From Gibbula magus (lineage: Eukaryota > Mollusca > Gastropoda > Trochida > Trochidae): 64,000 nucleotides of DNA. The stretch is from assembly GCA_936450465.1 (NCBI GenBank), contig OW388300.1, positions 19,407,232 through 19,471,231 on the forward strand. Reading direction: 5' to 3'. Positions 12,541 to 25,199 of this stretch are shown piece after piece. Within the stretch, counting starts at the first letter, position 1, and each line of letters begins with the position of its first letter. The translations under genes were made by a program, and so were the position numbers. The notes beneath the pieces were generated by a model that was not told the origin of the DNA, did not search any database, and saw nothing but the letters and a program-made list of their open reading frames with translations.

Positions 12541-13361
12541 AATAAATATTATCTATAGATAAATAAAAACGTGAAATTAAGATATTATTTTTAAATTCGC
12601 TGCATTTTATTGGACTCTGTGAAAGTCTCATGAGATACACTGATGAACCTGAATTCTGAATTGTATTTGGTCAGACAAACAGTCCACGAAAATGAAAAAT
12701 AGGATTATTTCTATGCTGGCATAGGACTATCAATGAATTCGCCCATCCATAAAGACATTGGCCGTTGAAGCGTCATGGATGAAAAATAGATATTTTATTT
12801 AAGATCTGATTGGAATGCGTTTTTTCTAAAACTTTTTCACAAGACAGCATTTTGATCAATATGAAATGTACAGTTGATTAGTCGTAGTATTTATTAGTTC
12901 CACGTGGCTGCACGTCTGAAGATTGTAACTTGGGTTCTGGTATTGAAGAATGTGAATTGATTTTTGTTTCAAATATAATTCTTAGCTGTCGTGAATTCAA
13001 AATCAATGGTGACAAGATCGACATCATTCTCTTCCAACAGAGGTTACTCGCTTCAGATTTCCGATCTTAGTTACCTCTGTGGGAAGAGAATGAATTGAGA
13101 TACGAAAACCTTAAATGAAAGACAGTGACTAAATGAATTTAAAGTCATCTATGTTTACCTCAGAGAGTAAATCAGCCTGACCTACTTTCATGAAATCCAT
13201 GTCAAAATGTTTTGCAATGGCTAAATTATGATCAAAAACAATTACATCGTTTGGTATATCAAAACCATCAAAAAAGAAATTTATTTGAAAAAAAATACTT
13301 CTATAAAATAAAAGCGCATCACAGTGGACGCGTTGATAAATCCGGCGTTTAACTCTGGTGC
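12541..13361. other. Intergenic DNA, nothing recognised
   Basis: AT-rich sequence without recognisable genes. A small inverted repeat, ATTCTCTTCCAACAGAGGTTAC against GTTACCTCTGTGGGAAGAGAAT, occupies about 13026-13092. Confidence 0.4.
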
Positions 13362-13862
13362 TTAAAGGTACATCCATTGTGTTGTTGGGGGTCACATATT
13401 CCAAACGTTATAAATGGTGTTACTTTATCGAGAAGTACCGACTGTCATCGAAAACTACCATTATGATGATAGTCGACTTAGTATATTGACGATGTGAAGA
13501 TAAAAGTAGCGATTTCTGATTGAAAACCAGACAATGCTCCGCGTGTGGCGCGCGCCAATGAGTCAAACGTAATTTTAGAATCTTATTTAAAACAGACAAA
13601 ATAACAAATTTTGGTTGAAAATGTTGAATAGGTCATATAACTACTGTGTATGTAAATGGAACGTGCAGTTTCGGTTTCTGCACATGCAAAATGATGTTAC
13701 TCGATTTTAATTGGAAACTAGTAATTATGATATATTAGGCAATATTAGGGGAAGAATATGCAAGCTGAGTGAATTTGTTTCCATTATAAACAGCTCATAT
13801 GGTGAGTTTGAACGTATTAAAGCCAAATAATGTGTTATGAAACACAATGGATGCACCTTTAA
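13362..13862 (-). mobile_element. TTAA-flanked MITE family 2, copy 1
   Basis: Bounded by TTAA on both sides (13362-13365 and 13859-13862), with terminal inverted repeats AGGTACATCCATTGTGTT at the left and AACACAATGGATGCACCT at the right. About 501 bp long. It is the inverse of the copies at 27842-28340 and 50037-50519. The interior carries GGCGCGCGCCA and a run of TTATTTTTCCTAT-free AT-rich DNA; no transposase. The 62- and 91-codon frames inside are not genes. Confidence 0.8.
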
Positions 13863-14612
13863 CAATAACGCAGCTAATTGTAATTCGGCAAGAATGGATG
13901 CCTTCGGCTATGGTCCATGTCAACTCCGATGTTCTCTGAAGTCTTTGATCCAGTATTTCAAAGTCACGGCTTCAGATGGTCTCCAGTCATCTTGCACTGA
14001 TGAAGTGTTTGTTAGTCTCCTGTGATGTACCAAGAGGGCAAGTCTACCTTAGTGCTCCCGTGACTGGCACTTCGTATCAACGTTGCTGGTGTGGTGGACA
14101 ATATAAGATCAAGCGTATTATGGACATCGAGATGTGAAACGTATTTCCAATTAAGCAGCAATGGTGTCTCTCTACGTTATAGTAAAGTGTATCTTTGGGC
14201 CGATTTCAAGTCTGTTACTTCAAAACCTCAACTTATTGAGCTTAACTTTTGAGGGTGGAAGATATCAGAAAGAGGACAATAACTTTGATAAAACATATTT
14301 CAGCTTTTAAGCTTGGATTGCGCTTTTACATGACGTGAAATCCTCCTTTATAATTTGTACTATATTTGGGTCTCTCTTTGGGGGGTCTACTTTCTATGAA
14401 ATCTTGTCTGATATTGACTTACTTCAACCGAGGTACTACAGATGCCTTAGCCTTTGACTGAAAAGGGTCTTTCTAATTTGTAATTTGTATATTTGCACAT
14501 TTCTAGCCAAGAAAGCGCTCCACTTGTAAGTTTTCATGGGAAGAATTGACTTGAGTACCCTTTTGTAGGAGAAATTTGAATTGAAACCAACTGAATTGAA
14601 CCACTGTGTCAG
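13863..14612. other. Intergenic DNA, nothing recognised
   Basis: No gene or repeat was identified between the MITE and the SINE. Confidence 0.4.
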
Positions 14613-14624
14613 CAGGAACAAGGA

Positions 14625-14934
14625 GGTGAGGTGATTTAGGATTTAACACCGCTTTCAAGAGTATTTCACTTATAACACGGCTGCTAGTATTATTGCAGGG
14701 AGAAAGCCCGCAACATCATGTGGCTATGTATTGCGGTGAAACTCGCGAGCAACAGCTGGAACTATCAAACCATGGGTGGTACTACACTGAAATTCAGTGT
14801 AGCATTGCACTTAAACCTTACTCGAGTAGGACAGTTCCCTACTGCAGACAAAGTTGCCGTGCCCCTGGCAGGAATCAACCCCGGACCTCTTGATCCGAAG
14901 CCGAACGCGCTAACAACTGCGCTATCCCGCCCTC
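14625..14934 (-). mobile_element. tRNA-derived SINE, copy 1 (complete, with target duplication)
   Basis: Read on the minus strand the element begins with a tRNA-like head (GGGATAGCGCAGTTGTTAGC, with an A-box) and a B-box region near 14870-14885, then a body with TTTGTCTGCAGTAGGGAACT, then a tail ending in CTTGAAAGCGGTGTTAAATC. Perfect 12-bp target site duplications CAGGAACAAGGA flank it at 14613-14624 and 14935-14946, which sets its limits. Six other copies lie in this window. Short open frames predicted on both strands here are SINE translations, not genes. The family name is not assigned. Confidence 0.9.
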
Positions 14935-14946
14935 CAGGAACAAGGA

Positions 14947-17020
14947 CACTCATTTTTCTGAAAACAATAATGACAGTATACCATGATTGTAATTCCTCTG
15001 TATCTTCCAGACAGGACTGATGTCATTCTTGAAAACCAGAAACATCACAAACAAGATTGAAGGTCTTTTCATTTTATTCATAAGTCAGATGCAATGATGA
15101 TATACACAGGTCCACTATCACACACACACACCACTAGCGACACCTCGTTGTCGTGTCCAGAACCAAGGGCAGATAACTCTAATCTCTATTGTATCAACTT
15201 ACATGTAGACCTTGTAAATAACATTTGGGATAAATTGGCAGTTCGTGTATTCACCATATGCAAAGAAAACATGTATTCTATGAAACTTCTACATACTTTT
15301 TTCCCTTTTTAAATATTATATTTCAATACCTCCATAGGTAAATGTAACAGTGTGGCAGCTGCTTTGCTGTTTATCCAACTGTCCCTTGATACTATATTTT
15401 GGATCTGTATTACAATCTAGTCCCTCACTTAAGAAGGTAGTTAAGAGAGCAAGGGTAAATAGCTCTATTACCACCAGCACAAAGAGAAGTAAAGATTTGC
15501 TTCCCAATGACAAAGAGATAACTGCTACCTTTCAAAATTGGGATAACTCCTAGATTTGTCAGTGGCAGAACAAGAGGGGTGTTTCAGGGGTTCAAAAATG
15601 TTTGCATGTAAAGTGAATTTACTGATTCTACAGGGTTTGTTTAAAATAAGGGGGGGGGGGGGGAACTTGTATTAAATCAAATATAACTTTGAACACTGAA
15701 CGCTTACTCAACTTTATCAATATTCTTTACATTTCCCCCTTTTCACTTCGTTATTCTAAATACCACTTCAAGGTATTTAAGCCACCCTTTCACATGGCCC
15801 GATAATGGTCGTAAATCTACTATAAAACCTTAGTCTTATCACTTTGTAATTAATATTCGAGACACGTCACTATGACATGACATGCATATCAGTTAGATTT
15901 ATCCTCGGCTACTTTTTAATTATATAATCAAGCCATCATTGTTTGCATTTTGAATTTTATTATTCTAAACACATCACTGTGTCATGACATGCATATTTAT
16001 ATCGTCTAATAAGTTTAGATCAGAAAATCTTCAAGTCACAATTCTCCTCTTTGGGAATTTGGATTTTCTTACAAGTCACCAACATAGCATACAAATATCA
16101 ATTATTGGATATGATAATTCACTTCAAATAAAAATATCAAACTAAATATTTATGTATCTCCTTTGTAATTGTGTTATTCTAAACATCATTTCAACCCATA
16201 TAAAGCATACACATGTAATTGAATGGCACAAATGTATGAGAGATTTGATGATTTCTTCATAAAGAGTTGAAGTTGAGGTGAATGAAAGTGAGAAATAATT
16301 TATAACAACAGCTCTTCAGTGGTCCCAGGCGGTAAGTACATGTGACAAAAAAAGACAAATTAAAAAAAATTTAAATAGGATAGAATAACTTTTTTTTAAA
16401 TCCAGCAAAATAATGAATCTTTGACATTGACATTCTTTATTCCCTATTTAACCAAATTTAAATTTGATGTTTAAATTACAATCTGAAATCTTTAAAGAAT
16501 GAGAGTATTGATTTTCCCCTTACACGCATATATCACCACACTTGAAGCAGACATTTTATCACTTATTGTAAGACATTTACCATTAAAATTAAATTTTTAA
16601 AAAAATTTCAAAACATTTTCGGCAAATATTTTTGCTTTTTAAACGTATTCTTTCATACATAAAACCGATTTTCAATTTCGTATTTTCTTAAAACCATAAA
16701 GAGCACATCAAACAAGAAATGAAATGTTTGTAAGGGAAATCATAAAACAAAATCAATGAAAGTACAAAATCTACCATGAGATTTTAAGGATTCAAGATTG
16801 AAGTTAAACCATGACATGAGGTACAAATGGTGACAAAATTGGACCCGCCCATAGAAACAAATGAACAATGAAATGTGGGTATTAATGAGGTCAAAGTGGT
16901 TGCCCTCCTTTGTTCAAATGTCAACAAAAACTAATTATGATCTGTCAACAAATTTGAGACCATTTGCTGTAGGACTCTTTCCTCCTGACAAAACCTTCTC
17001 TAAGGGAGGCCAAAGATACT
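14947..17020. other. Intergenic DNA, nothing recognised
   Basis: AT-rich DNA with a (CA) tract near 15119-15131 and a 12-G run near 15651. Open frames at 15094-15553 have no known domain. Confidence 0.4.
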
Positions 17021-17121
17021 GGGCCCATATTTTCGAAGCTCTCTTAGTGCTAAGTAAGTGCCATACATTAACATTGACTTACGACTGTCGTAGCACTAAG
17101 ACAGCTTCGAAAATATGGGCC
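17021..17121. mobile_element. Short palindromic foldback element, copy 1
   Basis: GGGCCCATATTTTCGAAGCT at the left is matched by AGCTTCGAAAATATGGGCC at the right, with CTCTTAGTGCTAAG-type inner arms, about 100 bp in all. Related copies lie at 21380-21489 and 30300-30411, and a remnant at 17843-17890. The whole unit can fold into one hairpin and carries no gene. Confidence 0.8.
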
Positions 17122-18066
17122 TGGTTGGTCAAGAGTTAAGTCCACCTAAGTACAATAAAACAGGCTTATGCCAAGAGTATCTTTTAGAAAGTTTTGAGAA
17201 TATGGGCCAGGGAGACATTCCACTAACCAATCTTAGCACTAAGATCATTTATAAACTAATCTTGGTTAAGATTGATAACAGGAATAAGCAAGCGAGGACC
17301 TACATGTCAAAGACGCATATTACTAAGTTACTTGCAAGTACCATTAACAGTATGATTAAAATCGACTCTGTTCGAAGGAATAAAATCTGCAATATGCATC
17401 CAATGGGATACAAAGTAATCGTACAGTTTCCTCCCCACAAGATCTGATGGCATCCCGTAAAGGCGCGTGTTCCGTTCCACTTTAGTGCAAATAAAGCCAG
17501 TAATTAGCTGGCCAAGCACATCATAATTTTTAAACATTGCCGTTTTGAATGCATTCAGAATCATTTGTTAACATATTCCGAATGCTACGGACACAGGCGA
17601 ACGGGTGGCTGTTTGGAGTTACTTGCCTCTGTTTTAGCACCGAAAGCTTTTGTTGGAGGTCTTGTGATCGGCTAACTGAATTGAGTCAGAATATGCAAGT
17701 ATACAGGCCGTCATTAGACTGGAGAGAAAACATCTGAATGGTACGAGTTCGAATCCAGGTAGATGCACTATTTTGAAACTGTTATTTCTCGGAAAATGGA
17801 CGATTTTAATCATACTTCTTTCATAAGCATTTTTTATCATGGATATTAGCACTAAGAGAGCTTCCCAAATCTTGGTCCTTGTCATTTCACAATGAATCTT
17901 AGCACATTCACGACTGAGAATAAGCACATAAGGAACTAAGTCGAGGGTGCTCAAATCCTCAGTGTGGAACTGTATCGGTCTTGTTATGAAGAGAAAATCT
18001 AAGAATGACATTTTTGGAAAAAGATAATCCCAATTTTGTTGTCATGTTGATGTTGCAATATATCAG
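17122..18066. other. Intergenic DNA with remnants of hairpin repeats
   Basis: Contains a decayed arm of the palindromic element (17843-17890, AGCACTAAGAGAGCTTCCCA) and CTTAGCACTAAGATC hairpins around 17213-17290. The 125-codon minus-strand frame has no domain. Confidence 0.4.
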
Positions 18067-18290
18067 GGGACCGTTCCACTAAATCTTAGTTCCAATTGTA
18101 ACCCCATATCTTATCATTGGCTAAAATTGATCTTAATGCTAAGATCTGTTTGTTGAACGGTACCCAGGGTCCCGTTGCACAAAGCTTTAAGGTAACCTTG
18201 TCTCACTAAGGTAGCCTTCGTGCAATGTTCAATGATAGCACTAAGGTTAACCTTAGCGTTAAGGTTGTTTTGTGTAAACTAGCCCAAGGC
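18067..18290. repeat. Hairpin repeats built on CTTAG and TTAAGGT
   Basis: GGGACCGTTCCACTAAATCT at 18068 faces AAGATCTGTTTGTTGAACGGTACCC ending near 18169, an imperfect inverted repeat of about 24 bp per arm. It is followed directly by a TTAAGGTAACCTTG / AAGGTTAACCTTAGCGTTAA-rich block bounded by CCCGTTGCACAAAGC. Two small foldback elements in tandem is the likely reading. Confidence 0.5.
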
Positions 18291-20374
18291 CTTAATAATT
18301 ATAGTTCTGAGATACCAGATATTAACAATGACCTTGGATCTTTGGATCTTTGGATCTTTGGATATTGGATCTTCACAAATTGGGTTATACGAGATAGGCA
18401 ATTGATCATAAGTGCGTGGAAGGTGTTTCTCATCAAACATACTTACAAACACTTTCAATCAGGATCCGGTCTCAAATACTTAATATCAAAGGTCAAGGAC
18501 AGTGAAATGTCAAGGTCAATGTCTTCAAACAATACAACCATTTTGAATTTTGTGCTCATTAATTGAAACTGTTAATATACTAAACAAATGAAAGAAAACT
18601 CAACAGCCAACAATATGAACACTCTTCACAGGTTGGTTTAGCAATGTCTCCAAGTTCATCTGAACTGAGCACAACTGTAAAGTGATTGTGTCATTTTGGT
18701 ACCTCAATATTCAGGGTTCATACACTTGTAAGCATCACAAATTTCATGACATTTTTTAAGGAAGCTCTTAGAGTTTTACATGACAAACAGTGTTGTTCCT
18801 AGAGGGGGTCCTGGGGACATTTGCCCACCTTTTTGGCTTGGTGTCATTAAAATTTGGAGCAGTAGGATACTTTTACCATTGCAAAGGGTCCTACTTGTTC
18901 AGAATTGGCCAAAATGACCCCCTAAGCAGATCACCTAGGAACAACACTGACAAACCAATCAAGGTTCAAGCAATACTATCCAGAATGCCAATCAGTAACC
19001 TTGATGTGGGGTTTATATTTTTTTAAGGTAAATTTCACAAGACACAAAAAGTCAATAACTTTTTCATGTCCTTTTATATTCATGCAGATTTTCAAGGCCT
19101 GAAAACTTATTTCCATGACTTTTCCATGATTCCATGACCCTGGTAATTTTAAATATTGAAAAACATCAGGAGGTATTGCAACAGTGAAAGGGATGAGTGT
19201 TGCAACATAATGCATGCAACATAATGCATGCAAAATTTGCCCCTCATGCATAAACGTGTCTCTTGCCAAAATGTCACAATCACTGTAACGAAAACTTCAT
19301 TTACAAAATGGTCTCTCAGTCAAAGTGTCTTAAACCTAAGTAATTTCGTCAAACATAATTTGTTGACATTTTGAAAATAATGAGGATGTATGATAAGGAT
19401 GATATGAAATACTGATATGAACTGATATCTACATATAGGATTTGTAATAGTTGATATTTTACATGAAAAATCACAACATAACTTATGCACAGAGGAACTG
19501 AAAGATATATAATACATATTTATAAACATTGTAAAAACACAAGAAATGGTTGTAAATGTATTCAAATAAGGTAAAAGATTTGAAGAAAGTTTTCTTCGTT
19601 TAATTTTTGACAAATTAAATTTTACAAAATGAAAAGAAAAGCGGGTACATTTTGCTATATCGCCAGTGTTAGTCACAGCACCAGCTGTGGTCTGATCGTG
19701 ACCCGAATATTGAAATATGTCTGTAAAATAATAATCAGTCAACATCTTGGACAGATACTCAATAAACTACAAAACTCTGCTGCAAACTTCACCGCAATGT
19801 GTGTGCTCAAATTCTTTTATCCACTACAAAGAACTGTCAGTAGAATGATAAATAATCAACACATTCAAACTTCAATTTGTTATATTTTACATATCAGAAC
19901 TTAAGGACAATTTCAGCCATTTAAAACTTAATCATAATTTTCGACACAAATTTGTATACTTATCTTCGGAAAACCTATATTTCACATCAACACTTTTATG
20001 GTGTAAATTTCTCAAGCAAACATAAGAGCAAATTGCAACTAAATCAAACTTTTGTATTAATTTTCAAACTTAAAATAATAGCCATTTGTAGTAAATATTG
20101 TCTTCAAATCAATATTTCACTGTTAGTGATTCCGAAGAACATTTCGTGTTAATCCAACAAAATGTTCACATTGTTTTTCAACCGACGTGAATATCTTCAT
20201 AATCCATATCCACGATGATGGTTTTATAAATTCACAGACAACAAGTGAGGATTTCACGAATAAGTTCTGGTTGCCAATACTTAAAGCCAAAGTTTCAGTT
20301 TGAGGACATACGGATGTATCCTTTGTTTTGGAATAAAACTTCGATGGAGCTCCTGTCATCGAGCTCTAATGCCG
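18291..20374 (-). other. Downstream flank and probable 3' UTR of the Bcl-2 family gene
   Basis: The Bcl-2 stop codon is at 20375-20377, so transcript sequence should continue leftwards from 20374. No AATAAA was found close by on the minus strand; a weaker ATTAAA lies near 19598-19603. The 141-codon frame at 19320-19745 is low-complexity and not supported as a gene. A simple repeat of TGGATCTT units lies near 18336-18365. Confidence 0.35.
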
Positions 20375-20515
20375 TCAAGACTTCTGCGTGAGAATTGCGC
20401 CAAGTGTTAAGACTCCCAGAGCTCCGGCGGCGTATCCACAGAGTTGACGTAATGACGGCCATGGACTCTCGTTCCTATGTTCCGGACCTTGCTCATAGAA
20501 CGCTACAAATCCATC
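20375..20515 (-). CDS. BCL2L: Bcl-2 family apoptosis regulator, last coding exon (BH2 second half and membrane anchor)
   Basis: The exon starts right after a good acceptor (TTTTTTGTTTCAG) and reads DGFVAFYEQG, the second half of the BH2 motif of pro-survival Bcl-2 proteins, in phase 0 with the exon at 39408-39848. It continues through a short linker (PEHRNESPWPSLRQ) to a hydrophobic C-terminal anchor, LCGYAAGALGVLTLGAILT, and ends QKS then TGA at 20375-20377. It adds 46 residues. Such anchors place Bcl-2, Bcl-xL and Bcl-w on the outer mitochondrial and ER membranes. The stretch is too short to stand out as an open frame; it was found by looking for the missing BH2 half. Joining it to the upstream exon gives 193 residues, the usual size for Bcl-w or Bcl-xL. 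Confidence 0.92.
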   Translation of the reverse strand, partial: DGFVAFYEQGPEHRNESPWPSLRQLCGYAAGALGVLTLGAILTQKS

Positions 20516-21379
20516 CTGAAACAAAAAACACTTTGATTAACATTTTGCTACAGATTTGATTTCTTGGTTTAGATATCAAAAAAAGATTGTTCACTATATT
20601 TTTATCAATAGCATTAGCTTATGTGTGTGTGACCATATGTATATTGTTATGTGACATTTTTGTACACTAGGTACATAATGTAAGTATTCACCAACCTGCA
20701 GAACTGTAGATAAAATGGAAGGATGTTTGGTATTTTGTTGACTACATACAAGCTAATTTGTTGACACTAAGATTTCCATAAGTCATATACTTTTGTGACG
20801 GCAGTACAATCATTGTATCAATCAATCAACTGTATACTATATCATACAATCAATCAACTGTATACTATTATTACACTATTACTAGTATTACACTAGTTTA
20901 TTACTGCCATACATATTACATTGCAGTATCAAGGGCAAGTTATAAAACCGTGTATATCCTCTTCACCCAGTGTCATCAACATCAGGGAATTAAGAACCTT
21001 TTTTGACAAAGCAACTGTGACTACAGTAGTTGAAACGCGGTATTTTGCTGTCGCTTCGGTACATGGTACATCAATGGAATTTTTCGGTATAAACCGAATA
21101 TTTAACTTAATTATTGTAGTAACAATTATGCTATTAACTCAGATGTAATTATATTTTCAGTTTTCACACTTTTAAAACCAAATTATTCCCCCACCTTCCA
21201 AACTTATTTTCAAGACAGACATGTGATTTATTATGGTTTTAGTTCATAAATTGAAAGACATTCTTGGTTTTGTACCGAACCGAGGGTCCTATACCGCAAT
21301 AAGTACCAAACAAAAGCCAAAGTGTATCATTTCACTCCTAACTGTGACTACTGTTTTGATGTGGAAAAAATATCCACCA

Positions 21380-21489
21380 GGACCCATATTTTCAAAGCTC
21401 TCTTAGTGCTAAGATAGTAGTGAGCCAATATTAATGTATGGCACATACGACTATCTTAGCGCTAAGAGAGCTTCGAAAATATGGCTCCA
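21380..21489. mobile_element. Short palindromic foldback element, copy 2
   Basis: GGACCCATATTTTCAAAGCT at the left is the inverse of AGCTTCGAAAATATGGCTCC at the right, with CTCTTAGTGCTAAGATAGT inner arms. Same family as 17021 and 30300. The flanking CCAG on each side may be a short target duplication. Confidence 0.8.
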
Positions 21490-21728
21490 GGATATTAAGC
21501 TACAATTTAACATACAATGCAGTGTTCAAAATTGTGAACTGCTGGCTGACATTTACTTTAATAAAACACAAGATGGGGACAACAGCAAGCCTTGATGAAT
21601 TTTACATACTAAATAATAAATTTTAGGTCAATTATATTATGAGAAGGGCTGTTTGTTACATACACGCCAACTCAAAATGAAGAATTTACATCAGTTCATA
21701 TACTGATTCAAGGTTCGGTTACAAAAGG

Positions 21729-22043
21729 TGGGCGGGTTAGTGGGGGGCAGTGGTTAGCGCGTTCGGCTTCGGATCAAGAGGTATGTGGTTCGTATCCCAC
21801 CAGGGGCACGGTAACTTTGTCTGCAGTAGAGAACTGTGCTACACGCAGTAAGGTTTGGGTGCAATGCTAGACTGAATTTCAGTGCAGTAACACCCATGGT
21901 TCTCTAGTTCCAGCCGATGCTCGCAGGTTTCACCACAATGCACAGCCACATGGCGTTGTGAGCTTTCTCCCTGCCATAATACTAGCAGCCGTGATATAAG
22001 TGAAATACTCTTGAAAGCGGCGTTAAACCCTAACTCACCTCAC
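21729..22043 (+). mobile_element. tRNA-derived SINE, copy 2 (plus orientation)
   Basis: The head GGGCGGGTTAGTGGGGGGCA with GTGGTTAGCGCGTTCGGCTT is on the left, and the tail GAAAGCGGCGTTAAACCCTA is on the right, so this copy points opposite to the other six. The B-box region reads GTGGTTCGTATCCCACC, a departure from the usual GGTTCGAATCC. The flanks share ACAAAAGG / ACAAATGG, a possible worn target duplication. Confidence 0.85.
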
Positions 22044-24010
22044 AAATGGAAATTATGAGACGGCCCCTAAATGGAAAGTTCCATTCGACCGGGTCGGATC
22101 TATACACCTACACTCCTAGCAACCTCCAGACTTATTTGTTCTGGAACTGTTTGAGGACAATGCTGTATTAACTGTTGACGGCAGTGGTACGTGAATGGCA
22201 GAACGTGTGATTCACACGATAGATTGTATTGATTACTCTATAGAAGCAGATCTCACGCAAAGAGTCAATTTTATGGATTTCTGAAATGGAACTAGAATAT
22301 GTATACTAAATCAATGAAGACTATAAAAACAATTCTTGTTTTCAATAATAATAATGCTGCAGATGCAAGCTACTGAGAAAAACACTTGATATATGACAAC
22401 ATGTTTCTCCATGTTGGTGATATGGGATATACTAATTATCTCATTGCTTAAATCTATTAACCATTTTATCTTTTTTAACTATCACATGGATTTTCAGGAA
22501 AGTATTTATTTACAGGTGGATCTAGAAATTTTCAAAGGGTTCACTCATTGAGAATGGAGGAGTTCACCTTCAGGGTCGATCAAATTTACAGGCAGAATTT
22601 TCGTAAGGGGGGGGGGGAGGTTGAACACCATGAACTTTTCCTCTTGTTCTACTAGTACTACTGACATTTTTCACTTCTCCCCAAGTCATTGCACTAGATT
22701 ATGATTCGTAAATGTAGGAACTAAGAACCTCTGTTGGCACCAATGTTCTTGCATAAATTTACTAGTGCATGACATACTTCCCATTAGGACAATCAATACA
22801 CGTATAAATACTGTACACGACAACTACACTCGATGATACCAGTTTATCGATACACCAAGTACTTCTCCAAGTACGAGTAGCCATGTGTACCCAATTCACC
22901 TAGTACACTAAACATTACCTGCATAACATATGGAGTATGTATGCCTTGTAGAGTGACACATACTAATTTAACAACTCATCAGCTGGTGGCTGTGGGGCTG
23001 CACCACATATAATGATTGCAAGAAGTAAACTTTTGTTATGATTTGAAATAGGATGTATGCATATGCTCAAAAAATAATTTCTCAAAATTCAGATGCTTTA
23101 TTTAATAGATTTAGAAGTAAAAATCTGCATAGAAATTACATAGAAACATAGAAAATTCATAAAAGATGACATTAATTTGACCATAGGCAATTTATGAATG
23201 AAAGAAATAATTGTAAATGACTTTGACTCATAAATATGTTCATCTCTTCTTTAACACAAATTGTTTTTAACAAAATCTTTAACAAAAAAAACACTATTGA
23301 TTTTCAGATTTTTCCAAATTAGTTTTTGTAATGTTGCCATGACAACAGAGAAATCATAGAATCGAGTTTCAGGTGAAATTTGATTCTGAACTATTAAACT
23401 TCAACAATTGTGTGTATCCATGGCAACGGATGACAAATAAACAAAACAAAAAGTTGAAATTTCTCTAGCATTTTAAACATGTTACATTAAATCAAGACAC
23501 AACAAGAGAAACACTGGAAAACAAGAATAACACTCAATCACACAAATTCAAGAAATGTACATCTATGAAATTCACTGTTTAAAGTTTAAAGAGTTAATAT
23601 GTGATATATATTGTTGTCATGTCAAGTTTTGTTTACTTTCAACAAGGAGTCAATTCCAACAATACAAACACAAACTTACTGTAAATCAACAATGTCAACA
23701 GAATAAGCCTATTACGCAATGTCTTCCTCATACAGGCTTAGGTGCAGGGGCTTAGTATAATGTAACTTGGCAGGGCACATTCAGTTCACAGGGTTAAAAG
23801 GTAGAACTGTTTGTCAACATCAGGACGTTCCATGCCAATCTGAATGCCACTATATATTATGTATTGATGATTCTTGTTAACGTTCTTCCCCCATTGTTTA
23901 CAGAGACCATTAACATTAATAACGACAATGCTAAAGAAATGGGTTTTCATCCAAAACTTTCAATGTCTTACAACTGAACTTACTTTTGGACAATCAACAA
24001 CGAACCTCTT

Positions 24011-24472
24011 ATATTGTCAACTTGCCTACTGTCGACAAACCAGATATATTGTCAACCTGCCTATTGTCAACAAACCAGTGATATTGTCAACCTGCCTATT
24101 GTCAACCACCAGTGATACAACTTCCCAATGCAAGGCATAACTCTTGCCAGTCTCCATTACTGGCTGATTTAGGCCTTGCAGTATTTCCTTAAGAAATCTG
24201 TGTTTAGAAATCCAGGCCCGCTATGCATTTCCAGTGCAACGATTCACTGCCTCGACACAAGAAAGCTAGGAAAATACCGCAAGGGTTAAATCAGCCAGTA
24301 ATGCAGACTGGCAAGAGTTATGCCTTGCGTTTGGAAGCTGCCAGTGATATTGTCAACCTGCCTATTGTCGACAAACCACTTATATTGTCAACCTGCCTAT
24401 TGTCGACAAACCACTTATATTGTCAATCTGCCTATTGTCAACCACAAGTGATATTGTCAACCTGCCTATGGT
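24011..24472 (+). repeat. 35-bp minisatellite, interrupted by a TIR element
   Basis: Units of 34-35 bp of the form ATATTGTCAACCTGCCTATT then GTCGACAAACCAGTG: three before the insert (24011-24117) and about three and a half after (24341-24472). Unit variants differ by a few bases. The 223-bp insert at 24118-24340 splits the array. The open frames at 23874-24474 simply translate the repeat. Confidence 0.85.
24118..24340. mobile_element. Mutator-like (MULE-type) MITE with 9-bp target duplication
   Basis: Long terminal inverted repeats of about 73 bp: the left end CAACTTCCCAATGCAAGGCA and the inverse of the right end CAGCTTCCAAACGCAAGGCA agree through CTCTTGCCAGTCT and TTACTGGCTGATTT. The direct repeat CCAGTGATA flanks it exactly at 24109-24117 and 24341-24349. 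A 9-bp duplication with long terminal repeats is typical of Mutator-like elements. There is no coding capacity. Because the duplicated bases are also part of the minisatellite unit, the TSD is persuasive but not independent proof. Confidence 0.75.
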
Positions 24473-24865
24473 AAAAAAAAACAACTATTAATAAATTTAA
24501 AATACTAACAAATATTTTTTTTAAAGAAAATAAAATTACATTTGAAATTAATACAATAAAGTGAAAAGGTATAAGTTTTCATGGTCAACCTAGGTAAGTA
24601 TGGCCATGTTAACACAATTTTCAATCTGGTGCTTGTACTACTTTCATTGAAATATTTACAACTGACGTGGTTCAGTTTACTTTGTCCTTTTGTATCCCAT
24701 AACTCCGGGAAAGAAACAACAGAAAACTTGGGATAAATATCTTTAGTCGGTCATAAATGGCAACTTCTATGCTTTCAAACAAGCCATTACACCCAGTAAG
24801 ATCTAATACTGTCATACCCCTGCAAACAAACAATAAAGACATGAATGTCTATATCGATAACAGAT

Positions 24866-25199
24866 TACCGTATTTGACGTAATTAGTGCTCACTTTCCAT
24901 AAGCGCCCCCAGCCCCGTTTTCAACTCAAGAAAACATTAGCACCCCTATCTACACAACCTGACAAGTTAAAACTATGAACTAAGTCGTTATCAGAATTAT
25001 GTCACATTATATTTAAAAACATTATTGCAAAATCTATTCTGATCTTTATTTGAAATGCAAATGTTAATAAAAAAAAATCTTTTTTTTCTGTATATATATA
25101 AGTATTTTATTTACTGGACTGAATATAGGTCTTTTGAAATAAGCGCCCCTTTTTCATATGTTCTAAGTACCCAAGTCTCTAAATAGGTTGAATACGGTA
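24866..25199. mobile_element. TACCG...CGGTA element, copy 1
   Basis: TACCGTATTTGACGTAATTA at the left end faces the inverse TACCGTATTCAACCTATTTA at the right end. Inside each end lies AAGCGCCCC. The ends resemble those of 43084, 43265 and 61127. About 334 bp, with no coding sequence. Confidence 0.55.

Noticed and set aside
14870..14932. tRNA gene suggested by A- and B-box matches in the SINE heads
   Set aside because: The heads do not form a full cloverleaf with matching acceptor stem and are followed by SINE bodies, so they are SINE promoters, not tRNA genes.
14625..14953. Several overlapping open frames on both strands
   Set aside because: All are translations of the tRNA-derived SINE; the same peptides recur at 54506-54757 and 56684-56917.
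19320..19745. 141-codon minus-strand frame
   Set aside because: Low-complexity, no domain, no splice support; it lies in the probable 3' UTR or flank of the Bcl-2 gene.
24011..24472. CRISPR-like array of 35-bp repeats
   Set aside because: Units are contiguous tandem repeats without unique spacers, in a eukaryotic intron.
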